Shown one piece after another: positions 1 to 5,999 of a stretch of 6,064 nt of DNA. Origin of the DNA: Flavobacteriales bacterium. GTDB taxonomy: Bacteria > Bacteroidota > Bacteroidia > Flavobacteriales_D > Crocinitomicaceae. The DNA lies in NCBI GenBank assembly GCA_947496835.1, contig CANMFV010000068.1, positions 1 to 6,064 on the forward strand. The letters run 5' to 3'. The notes below the pieces were generated by a model. The model worked only from the letters and a program-made list of their open reading frames with translations. It ran no database searches and was not told the DNA's origin. The first letter of the stretch is position 1. Every line of letters begins with the position of its first letter. The position numbers were made by a program, and so were the translations under genes.

Positions 1-2076
1 AATATTGTTCAAAATACTAGCTGTTTCATTCATTTCCACCATAAATGTCGATTCTCCGGATGAAATATTGTCGGAAGCGCCAACACGCGTGAATACTTTG
101 TCAATTAATCCGATTTTTGCGGCATCAGCTGGAACAAAACTACCCATTTGTGCCATCAGGACAATGAGTGCGGTTTGACGAAGAATTGCGCTTTTCCCAC
201 TCATATTCGGACCAGTAATCATGATGATTTGTTGGTCATTGTTGTCGAGTAAAACGTCGTTTGCGATATATGTCTCTCCAACTGGAAGACGTCGTTCAAT
301 GACAGGATGACGTCCGTTTTTGATATCCAAAACAAAACTTTCGTTTATTTCAGGGCGCACATAGTTGTTTTCCTTTGCCGTTTCCGCAAAAGAGAACAAA
401 CAATCCAATCGCGCAATTAGTAATGCATTGTGTTGAATCGGCTGAATGTAGTCCGCCATGCTAAACACCAGGTCTTGAAACAATTTGGATTCAATGGCAT
501 AGATTTTTTCCTCTGCACCGAGGATTTTTCCTTCGTATTCTTTCAGTTCTTCGGTGATGTATCTTTCCGCATTGACAAGTGTCTGCTTTCGAATCCATTC
601 CTCTGGGACTTTGTCCTTGTGCGTGTTTCGTACTTCAATGAAATATCCGAACACATTATTGAAGGCGATTTTTAAGCTAGGAATTCCTGTGCGTTTGGAC
701 TCACGCTCTTGAATTTGTTCGAGGTAATCTTTTCCGTTGAAAGAAATTTCACGAAGCTCATCTAAGTCTGAATGAAAACCTGAGCGGATGATCATCCCTT
801 TTCCAACCTGAGCAACAGGTTCATCACACAGCGTTTTGTCGATCAAATCGATTAAACTCTGACACCCGTTCATTTGCTCCGTCAGTTTTTTCAAGGAAAC
901 TAAATCCCCATCCTTTAAAAGCTCCTTAATTGGATCAATTTGCATCAATGTTCGCCGCAAATGCATGACTTCTTTCGGATTCACTTTCCCAACGGCTACT
1001 TTGGAAATCAAGCGTTCTAAATCGCCAATTTCTTTTAAGCGTTGTCCAATTTCATAGCTAATTTCAGGATGCGAGACCAAATAGTCGACAATGTCCAAGC
1101 GCTCTTCAATGGGTTTTTGATCCTTCAATGGCAAAACAATCCAACGTTTCATTTGACGCCCACCCATTGGAGTTAGGGTGCGGTCTAGCACATCAGAAAG
1201 CGTAACCGCATTTTCATTTGTGGAATAAATCAATTCGAGGTTACGCACTGTAAAGCGATCGAGCCAAACGTATTTTTCTTCTTCAATCCGTGAAATCGTT
1301 GAAATGTGTCCCAAACGATGGTGTTGGTTTTCATTCAAATAATGAAAAACTGCTCCAGCGGCAACAATGGCTGCGGATAATGCTTCAATTCCAAAACCTT
1401 TTAAGGATTTTGTCCCAAAATGCTTCGTGAGCATTTCGTTTGCATAGTCATTGGTGTAAACCCAATCCTCCACCCGGAATGTAAAGTGATTTTCGCCAAA
1501 TTGCTGTTCGAAATCACTCCGTTTGTTCTTTTGGTAGATAATTTCAGTTGGCTCAAAGCCACTAATGAGTTTATCGATGTATTCTTTATTTCCTTGCGCC
1601 ACCAAAAACTCTCCAGTGGAAACATCTAAAAAGGCTACGCCAATCGCTGTTTTTTCAAAATGGATGGCACAAAGGAAGTTATTGCGCGATTGCTCGAGTA
1701 CTTGATCATTAAAGGAAACACCTGGAGTAACCAATTCAGTTACACCTCTTTTGACAATGGTTTTTGTCATCTTTGGATCCTCTAACTGGTCGCAAATCGC
1801 GACACGTTGTCCTGCGCGAACAAGTTTCGGCAAGTACGTATCGAGTGAATGATGCGGAAATCCAGCTAACTCAATTTCACTTGCCGAACCACTTCCACGC
1901 TTTGTTAAAATAATGCCCAAAATACGCGACGTTTTTACCGCGTCTTCACCAAATGTTTCGTAAAAATCTCCCACACGAAACAACAATAAAGCTTCCGGAT
2001 GACGGGCTTTAATTTGATTGTATTGTTTCATCAAAGGCGTTTCGGTGACGACTTTTTCTGTGTTTGATTTTGACAA
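1..2076 (-). CDS. mutS: DNA mismatch repair ATPase MutS (3' end beyond window)
   Basis: MutS binds base mismatches and small loops in newly replicated DNA and, using ATP, recruits MutL to start repair. About 692 codons are visible and the frame holds at every point I checked. Numbering from the proposed TTG start: the mismatch-reading loop GDFYETF contains the Phe-x-Glu pair F38/E40; the connector follows to about residue 260; the lever and clamp region contains NVFGYFIEVRNTH; the ATPase domain has Walker A GPNMSGKS at residues 622-629 (positions 190-213) and the signature loop SSGESTFMVEM near the window edge. Walker B and the C-terminal dimerisation region are missing only because the window ends. 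The family is usually about 850-870 residues. Start choice: the only in-frame ATG (2029-2031) would remove the residues just before the conserved PLMKQYN block, and an in-frame stop lies at 2116-2118. TTG at 2074-2076, giving (M)SKSNTEKVV, is my best start; TTG at 2083-2085 is an alternative. No Shine-Dalgarno is visible. Identity is near certain; the start is not. Confidence 0.95.
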   Translation of the reverse strand, partial: MSKSNTEKVVTETPLMKQYNQIKARHPEALLLFRVGDFYETFGEDAVKTSRILGIILTKRGSGSASEIELAGFPHHSLDTYLPKLVRAGQRVAICDQLEDPKMTKTIVKRGVTELVTPGVSFNDQVLEQSRNNFLCAIHFEKTAIGVAFLDVSTGEFLVAQGNKEYIDKLISGFEPTEIIYQKNKRSDFEQQFGENHFTFRVEDWVYTNDYANEMLTKHFGTKSLKGFGIEALSAAIVAAGAVFHYLNENQHHRLGHISTISRIEEEKYVWLDRFTVRNLELIYSTNENAVTLSDVLDRTLTPMGGRQMKRWIVLPLKDQKPIEERLDIVDYLVSHPEISYEIGQRLKEIGDLERLISKVAVGKVNPKEVMHLRRTLMQIDPIKELLKDGDLVSLKKLTEQMNGCQSLIDLIDKTLCDEPVAQVGKGMIIRSGFHSDLDELREISFNGKDYLEQIQERESKRTGIPSLKIAFNNVFGYFIEVRNTHKDKVPEEWIRKQTLVNAERYITEELKEYEGKILGAEEKIYAIESKLFQDLVFSMADYIQPIQHNALLIARLDCLFSFAETAKENNYVRPEINESFVLDIKNGRHPVIERRLPVGETYIANDVLLDNNDQQIIMITGPNMSGKSAILRQTALIVLMAQMGSFVPADAAKIGLIDKVFTRVGASDNISSGESTFMVEMNETASILNNI

Positions 2077-2086
2077 GTTGGGCAAT

Positions 2087-2112
2087 TTAAAATTGGAACT
2101 TAAAATTAGGAA
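2087..2112. repeat. Imperfect 13-bp tandem direct repeat near the mutS start
   Basis: TTAAAATTGGAAC (2087-2099) is followed at once by TTAAAATTAGGAA (2100-2112). The first eight bases are identical and 10 of 13 match overall. It lies just upstream of the proposed mutS start and could be a regulator half-site pair, but in DNA this A/T-rich it may be chance. Confidence 0.3.
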
Positions 2113-2164
2113 TTTTTATGTGGTCTTCTGCACCAATTTCCAAGAACATTTTAACAATTACTCT

Positions 2165-2172
2165 TAACTTTG
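2165..2172 (+). promoter_or_regulatory. Bacteroidota-type -7 promoter box (TAnnTTTG) for the methyltransferase gene
   Basis: TAACTTTG matches every fixed base of the TAnnTTTG element recognised by the primary sigma factor of Bacteroidota. It ends seven bases before the ATG at 2180, so the transcript would begin at or very near the start codon. No good TTTG -33 element lies at the usual distance; the closest, TTTC at 2137-2140, is 24 nt upstream. It probably drives both the methyltransferase and the propeller gene behind it. Confidence 0.5.
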
Positions 2173-2179
2173 ATTCAAG

Positions 2180-2725
2180 ATGAGTACAGAAACAAAAAAC
2201 AAAAAATTAAAGCTTTGGGAACTGAACCGTGTTTCTGACGAAGCATATAAAATACAAGAGAAAAATCCCATCGTTATCGTCTTGGATAACATTCGTTCCT
2301 TGAATAACATCGGTTCTTTTTTTCGTACTTCGGATGCCTTTAATGTGGAGAAAATTTACCTCTGTGGAATATGCGCGTGTCCTCCTCATCGAGATATTCA
2401 CAAAACGGCTCTCGGCGCAACAGAAACCGTCGAATGGGAATATCGTTCCGATATTCTTGAACTAACAGCTGAACTGAAAAAACAAGGGTATGCTGTCTGT
2501 ACAGTTGAGCAAACTGAACAAACCACCATGCTTCAAGACATACATTCTCTTACGGATGAAAAGTTTGCACTTGTTTTTGGAAATGAAGTAAATGGTGTGA
2601 ACCAGCAAGTGATTGATGCGTCTAACTACGTGATTGAAATACCCCAATTTGGAACGAAACACAGTTTGAACGTCAGTGTGTGCGCAGGAATTGTTATGTG
2701 GGAATTTTGCAAACGCTACATTTAA
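2180..2725 (+). CDS. SpoU/TrmH-family (SPOUT) RNA 2'-O-ribose methyltransferase
   Basis: A cytoplasmic enzyme expected to transfer a methyl group from S-adenosylmethionine to a ribose 2'-OH in tRNA or rRNA. All three SPOUT motifs are present in the 181 residues: motif 1 SLNNIGSFFRTSDAF (N43, G45 and the catalytic-type R49), motif 2 VFGNEVNGV (G134-N135-E136), and motif 3 IEIPQFGTKHSLNVSV (S162-L163-N164-V165), which form the trefoil-knot cofactor site. The protein is a bare catalytic domain with a short charged N-terminal helix of about 28 residues and no separate RNA-binding domain, so the substrate cannot be read from sequence; it resembles the small TrmH-like proteins of Flavobacteriia. 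An unusual detail is C62-G-I-C65-A-C67 where I recall relatives having GITATPP. The ATG at 2180 is the only sensible start. It is divergent from mutS, and its stop lies 4 bp before the next ATG, suggesting an operon. Family assignment is strong; the target base is unknown. Confidence 0.93.
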   Translation: MSTETKNKKLKLWELNRVSDEAYKIQEKNPIVIVLDNIRSLNNIGSFFRTSDAFNVEKIYLCGICACPPHRDIHKTALGATETVEWEYRSDILELTAELKKQGYAVCTVEQTEQTTMLQDIHSLTDEKFALVFGNEVNGVNQQVIDASNYVIEIPQFGTKHSLNVSVCAGIVMWEFCKRYI

Positions 2726-2729
2726 GCAC

Positions 2730-4130
2730 ATGAAACAGTTCATTTTTATTTCTTTCCTTTTCCTGTTAGGACACGTTTCCGCCCAAGAAATAAAAAATGT
2801 TCGCTTGTTAGACCATTGGTTTTCCGACACCATTATGACGAGCTCTAGTCAGGTGCGCTTTAGCAGTTGTTGGGCTTTTGTGCAAAATGGACGTGAATAT
2901 GGTGTGCTTGGCTCAACGGAAGGCGCGCATATTTTTGAACTGACCGAGCAAGATAGTTTGCGTTTCGTTGACTTCGTCCCGGGTCGTTTTCAATCTGCTC
3001 AAGCAATCACTCGAGAATACAAACACTATCAAAATTACTTGTACGCCACTTGTGATGAAGGTCCAAGTAGCCTTCAAATCATGGATTTATCGTACTTGCC
3101 TGATTCTGTGCACCTCGTAGCCGATTTACAAGATCAGAATTTCGGAAAATCACACAATGTATTCATTGATTCAGTGAATGCACTGCTTTATTTGACTTTA
3201 GTCAATCCAATCGTTAACGGCAACGAACTAGGGATTATCCCCATGCGCGTCTATTCTTTGGCTAATCCAATTCTTCCAACACTTCTTTGGGAGGGACCAA
3301 CTGATATTCCAGAGGTTCATGATCTATACGTGAAGAACAATCGAGCGATTTTAAATTGTGGATTTGACGGCCTGCGGACCTATGATTTTAGTAATCCAAG
3401 TAATCCGGTTTATGTGAATAATCTGACCTTCTATCCACAACAAGGATACAATCACCAAGGATGGTTGTCTCCAGATGAAAGCACCTATGTTTTTGCCGAC
3501 GAAACAGCTGGACTAGACATTAAAAAATGCCGTGTTTTAGCGAATGGACAACTTCAAGTCCAACAATTCTTTGGAACGGAGAACTCGCCTTATCCGAAAA
3601 CACCACATAACATTCAAATCACCAACGAATTTGCATTTGTTGCCTATTACAACGACGGACTTCGGATTTTTGATTTACGTAAGAATCCACCAACGGAAAT
3701 AGGTGTTTTCGATACCTACATTGACAATGCCATATCGAATGGATTCTCCATGTGGGGAGCTTGGGGGATTCATGCACTTTTACCGAGTCAACGCATCTTG
3801 ATTTCCGATCGAAACAATGGCTTCTTTTTATTCGAGTTTGATCGCTCAAAGTTTATCATTCCAAGCACGGAACACGTTCAACTGTATCCTAATCCATCTT
3901 CTATTGGCGAGGACGTTTTTGTGAGATTACCGAATGATGAGGTATCGGAGTTCAGCCTGAATTTGGTGGATGCCAATGGAAAAATTGCATCAGTATTAAA
4001 CGTTCAGAATCAATCTTACGTAACTTTACCCATGGAACTGGCCGCTGGATGTTACTTCATACGGGTAACATGGCTTAACTACCTTGGAGAAAGTCAGACG
4101 GAAATGTTAAAGTGGATCAAATACGATTAA
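2730..4130 (+). CDS. Secreted choice-of-anchor B / LVIVD-repeat beta-propeller protein with T9SS type A sorting domain
   Basis: A 466-residue exported protein of unknown biochemical role. Residues 1-18 form a Sec signal peptide (K2, hydrophobic core FIFISFLFLLG, likely cleavage after VSA). Residues 20-375 look like an LVIVD-type propeller of the choice-of-anchor B family, with repeats such as LQIMDLSYL (115-123), LRTYDFSNPSNPVYV (215-229) and LRIFDLRKNPPTEIGVF (311-327). Family-typical phrases include SHNVFID (141-147), NHQGWLSPDE (241-250) and AYYNDGLRIFDL (305-316). Residues 383-466 are a T9SS C-terminal domain: LYPNPS at 385-390, AAGCYFIRV at 439-447, ending LKWIKYD. The protein should therefore cross the outer membrane and be released or anchored at the surface after tail removal. 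The ATG at 2730 is chosen because it begins the signal peptide directly; an in-frame ATG at 2676 would add 18 residues, mask the signal and overlap the methyltransferase by 50 bp. It follows that gene by 4 bp with no promoter of its own, and its stop overlaps the lysS stop. Confidence 0.88.
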   Translation: MKQFIFISFLFLLGHVSAQEIKNVRLLDHWFSDTIMTSSSQVRFSSCWAFVQNGREYGVLGSTEGAHIFELTEQDSLRFVDFVPGRFQSAQAITREYKHYQNYLYATCDEGPSSLQIMDLSYLPDSVHLVADLQDQNFGKSHNVFIDSVNALLYLTLVNPIVNGNELGIIPMRVYSLANPILPTLLWEGPTDIPEVHDLYVKNNRAILNCGFDGLRTYDFSNPSNPVYVNNLTFYPQQGYNHQGWLSPDESTYVFADETAGLDIKKCRVLANGQLQVQQFFGTENSPYPKTPHNIQITNEFAFVAYYNDGLRIFDLRKNPPTEIGVFDTYIDNAISNGFSMWGAWGIHALLPSQRILISDRNNGFFLFEFDRSKFIIPSTEHVQLYPNPSSIGEDVFVRLPNDEVSEFSLNLVDANGKIASVLNVQNQSYVTLPMELAAGCYFIRVTWLNYLGESQTEMLKWIKYD

Positions 4131-5833
4131 ACCAAACGAATAAACAGAATGTCATTCTCTTTACTCACCTTCAACAAGTTGTTTTTTGTCAAGGTTTTCA
4201 AACTATTGTCCCAAACTTTATTGCTCATTTCGGCAAATTGAGCTCTCAACTCAGGTAAAACGGATTCACCTTGTTTTTGCATCATGGAGAAAATGGCTTG
4301 TTCGTTTTCGTTCAATTCGATTTTCACACTTTTTGTTTCCGGACGCATTTGTGGGAAGAACAAAATCTCTTGAATCGATGCATTGTTCGTTAAGTACATG
4401 ATCAAACGGTCCATTCCAATACCAAGTCCACTTGTTGGGGGCATTCCGTATTCCAATGCGCGCAAGAAATCTTGGTCGATAAACATTGCTTCATCGTCTC
4501 CTTTTTCTTGCAAACGAAGTTGTTCTTCGAAACGCTCGCGTTGATCAATTGGATCATTCAACTCGGAGTACGCATTCGCTACCTCTTTTCCACAGACCAT
4601 TAATTCAAAACGCTCCGTTAATTCTGGATTATCGCGGTGAACCTTACATAAGGGAGACATTTCTTTTGGATAGTCAGTGATAAATGTAGGTTGGATGTAA
4701 TTTCCTTCACATTTTCCACCGAAAATCTCATCGATTAATTTTCCTTTCCCCATTGTTTCATCAACGGCGATGCCCATTCCTTTTGCCGCAGCAAAAAGTT
4801 CTTCCTCCGATTTACCATCGATATCGAATCCAGTGAAATCAATAATCGATTGGCGCATCGTTACACGTTTGTATGGCGCACGGAAATCAATGTGATGCTC
4901 ACCAAAAGTAGCTTCTGTTTTTCCATTTACGCTCATCGCACAATGTTCCAAAAGGCGCTCGGTAAAGTCCATCATCCAGTTGTAATCTTTGTAGGAAACA
5001 TAAATTTCCATGGCGGTAAACTCTGGATTGTGCGTACGGTCCATTCCTTCATTTCTGAAGTTTTTAGAGAATTCATACACGCCATCGAATCCACCTACGA
5101 TTAATCGTTTTAAATACAATTCATTCGCAATGCGCATGTACAAAGGAATATCCAAGGCATTGTGGTGCGTCATAAATGGACGTGCAGAAGCTCCACCAGG
5201 AATCGCTTGTAATATTGGCGTTTCTACTTCCATATAGCCAGCTTCGTTGAAGAAGTGACGCATGGCATTGAATAATTTTGTTCGTTTCACAAACACTTCT
5301 TTCACATGTGGATTCACCACTAAATCAACATATCGTTGACGGTAGCGCAATTCCGGATCAGTAAAAGCATCGTGTACGTTTCCATCAGTATCTGTTTTTG
5401 GAAGAGGAAGTGGACGTAGTGATTTACTCAAAATGGTAAACGAGTGCACGTGAACAGAGATTTCGCCTACTTGGGTTTTAAACATGTGTCCTTTCACACC
5501 AATAAAATCACCTAAATCCAGCAATTTTTTGAATACGTCATTGTACAACGTTTTGTCTTCACCTGGACAAATTTCGTCACGGTTAATGTATACTTGAATT
5601 CTTCCAGAGGAATCTTGTAGTTCAGCGAAAGATGCTTTTCCCATGATGCGTTGAGACATCATTCGTCCTGCTAAACAAACTTCCTTTCCATCTTCAAAAT
5701 CCTGTTTTAATTGACTTGCATATGCATCAACAGGATACAAGGCAGCTGGATAAGGGTCGATGCCCATATCACGTAGTTTTTGAAGGGATTCTCTTCTCAG
5801 GATTTCCTGTTCAGAAAGTTCGATGTGACTCAT
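4127..5833 (-). CDS. lysS: Lysyl-tRNA synthetase, class II
   Basis: This cytoplasmic enzyme activates lysine with ATP and charges tRNA-Lys. The 568 residues contain an N-terminal helix, an OB-fold anticodon-binding domain at about 51-135 (MGKASFAELQDSSGRIQVYI, 64-83), and the class II core: motif 1 MEVETPILQAIPGGASARPF (201-220), motif 2 FRNEGMDRTHNPEFTAMEIY (259-278, invariant R260), and motif 3 GLGIGMDRLIM (469-479, R476). The bacterial core normally ends near LFFPQMRP (491-498); here about 68 residues follow (501-568), a tail I associate with Bacteroidota LysRS that looks like a small helical or winged-helix module. The ATG at 5831-5833 (MSHIELSEQE) is preferred over the in-frame ATG at 5864-5866. 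The upstream choice adds a non-conserved 11-residue leader (MTYLCSLNSNL), and a TAnnTTTG promoter box lies between the two. The stop overlaps the propeller gene's stop by 4 bp. Identity is certain. Confidence 0.98.
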   Translation of the reverse strand: MSHIELSEQEILRRESLQKLRDMGIDPYPAALYPVDAYASQLKQDFEDGKEVCLAGRMMSQRIMGKASFAELQDSSGRIQVYINRDEICPGEDKTLYNDVFKKLLDLGDFIGVKGHMFKTQVGEISVHVHSFTILSKSLRPLPLPKTDTDGNVHDAFTDPELRYRQRYVDLVVNPHVKEVFVKRTKLFNAMRHFFNEAGYMEVETPILQAIPGGASARPFMTHHNALDIPLYMRIANELYLKRLIVGGFDGVYEFSKNFRNEGMDRTHNPEFTAMEIYVSYKDYNWMMDFTERLLEHCAMSVNGKTEATFGEHHIDFRAPYKRVTMRQSIIDFTGFDIDGKSEEELFAAAKGMGIAVDETMGKGKLIDEIFGGKCEGNYIQPTFITDYPKEMSPLCKVHRDNPELTERFELMVCGKEVANAYSELNDPIDQRERFEEQLRLQEKGDDEAMFIDQDFLRALEYGMPPTSGLGIGMDRLIMYLTNNASIQEILFFPQMRPETKSVKIELNENEQAIFSMMQKQGESVLPELRAQFAEMSNKVWDNSLKTLTKNNLLKVSKENDILFIRLV

Positions 5834-5852
5834 TAGATTTGAATTAAGACTA

Positions 5853-5860
5853 CAAAGATA
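5853..5860 (-). promoter_or_regulatory. lysS: Bacteroidota-type -7 promoter box (TAnnTTTG) for lysS
   Basis: Read on the minus strand the sequence is TATCTTTG, matching every fixed base of TAnnTTTG. A partial -33 element, TTAG, lies 19 nt upstream, a suitable distance. Transcription would begin roughly 15 nt before the ATG at 5833 and downstream of the alternative ATG at 5866, so the box helps decide the lysS start. Confidence 0.55.
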
Positions 5861-5925
5861 AGTCATCTCATGAAAATTACTAATTCATACGAAGGATTTG
5901 GCTTAAAATTAATGTGACCAATGAA

Positions 5926-5946
5926 CAACTTTTCGTTTCTAAGTTG
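5926..5946. repeat. 6-bp inverted repeat with 9-nt spacer in the lysS/lipoprotein spacer
   Basis: CAACTT (5926-5931) and AAGTTG (5941-5946) are perfect reverse complements around a 9-nt spacer, followed within a few bases by five Ts (5949-5953). The shape is terminator-like, but it lies between divergent genes where neither transcript needs to end, so an operator or chance is more likely. The stem is short and only one-third G/C. Confidence 0.3.
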
Positions 5947-5981
5947 ACTTTTTCCTTTCCGAATTGTACGCATTCATATTT

Positions 5982-5989
5982 TAAATTCG
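5982..5989 (+). promoter_or_regulatory. Weak -7-like box before the lipoprotein gene
   Basis: TAAATTCG matches five of the six fixed bases of TAnnTTTG and ends 10 bases before the ATG at 6000. The nearest upstream TTG (5964-5966) is only 15 nt away, shorter than the usual -33/-7 spacing. This is the best candidate in the spacer on this strand, but it is weak. Confidence 0.25.
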
Positions 5990-5999
5990 TCTAACAGCT

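Larger units (their letters stand above)
2077..2179. other. Divergent intergenic spacer between mutS and the RNA methyltransferase gene
   Basis: This 103-bp A/T-rich spacer separates two divergently transcribed genes and should hold both promoters. On the plus side there is a TAACTTTG box just before the methyltransferase ATG. On the minus side the best candidate is TAATTTTA (2108 down to 2101), which misses the final G of the Bacteroidota -7 consensus; the nearest upstream TTG is about 25 nt away, too far to be convincing. An inverted pair AAATTGG (2090-2096) / CCAATTT (2133-2139) and a short tandem repeat are also present. No gene or RNA was recognised. Confidence 0.6.
5834..5999. other. 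Divergent intergenic spacer between lysS and the lipoprotein gene
   Basis: This 166-bp A/T-rich spacer should carry two divergent promoters. It contains the lysS -7 box near its left end, an inverted repeat at 5926-5946, a pyrimidine-rich run at about 5948-5960, and a weak -7-like box close to the right-hand ATG. The only small open frame seen (15 codons from 5870, plus strand) has no support. No structured RNA was recognised. Confidence 0.6.

Noticed and set aside
430..675. 81-codon plus-strand open frame inside mutS
   Set aside because: It is antisense to the conserved MutS core and clamp region, with no motif or start signal.
1401..1629. Overlapping open frames of about 70 codons on both strands within mutS
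   Set aside because: Both conflict with the MutS reading frame, which is intact and conserved here (for example RSDFEQQFGENHFTF).
2101..2108. TAATTTTA (minus strand) as a mutS -7 promoter box
   Set aside because: It lacks the final G of TAnnTTTG, and the nearest TTG on that strand is about 25 nt upstream, too far for the usual -33 spacing. In A/T-rich DNA this is weak evidence.
2676..2729. Upstream in-frame ATG that would lengthen the propeller protein by 18 residues
   Set aside because: It lies inside the methyltransferase gene, gives a non-conserved N-terminus (MCAQELLCGN) and would bury the signal peptide that starts perfectly at 2730.
2462..2833. 123-codon open frame on the minus strand across the methyltransferase/propeller junction
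   Set aside because: It is antisense to two well-supported genes, has no recognisable domain, and its Cys/His/Asn-rich composition is typical of a shadow frame.
4146..4158. Palindrome AGAATG-T-CATTCT near the convergent stops, considered as a terminator
   Set aside because: It lies inside the lysS coding region, the usable stem is only about 4 bp of A/T-rich pairs, and no T-run follows on either strand in the right place.
4173..4188. AACA-AGT-TGTT followed by Ts, considered as a terminator for the propeller transcript
   Set aside because: A 4-bp stem of mostly A-T pairs is too weak, and it lies about 45 bases into the lysS coding sequence.
4850..5237. Plus-strand open frames of 84 and 75 codons within lysS
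   Set aside because: They are antisense to the LysRS catalytic core containing motifs 1 and 2; coding constraint on lysS explains the open frames.
5870..5917. 15-codon plus-strand open frame (MKITNSYEGFGLKLM) in the divergent spacer upstream of lysS
   Set aside because: Too short, with no promoter box or ribosome-binding site in front and no recognisable peptide class.
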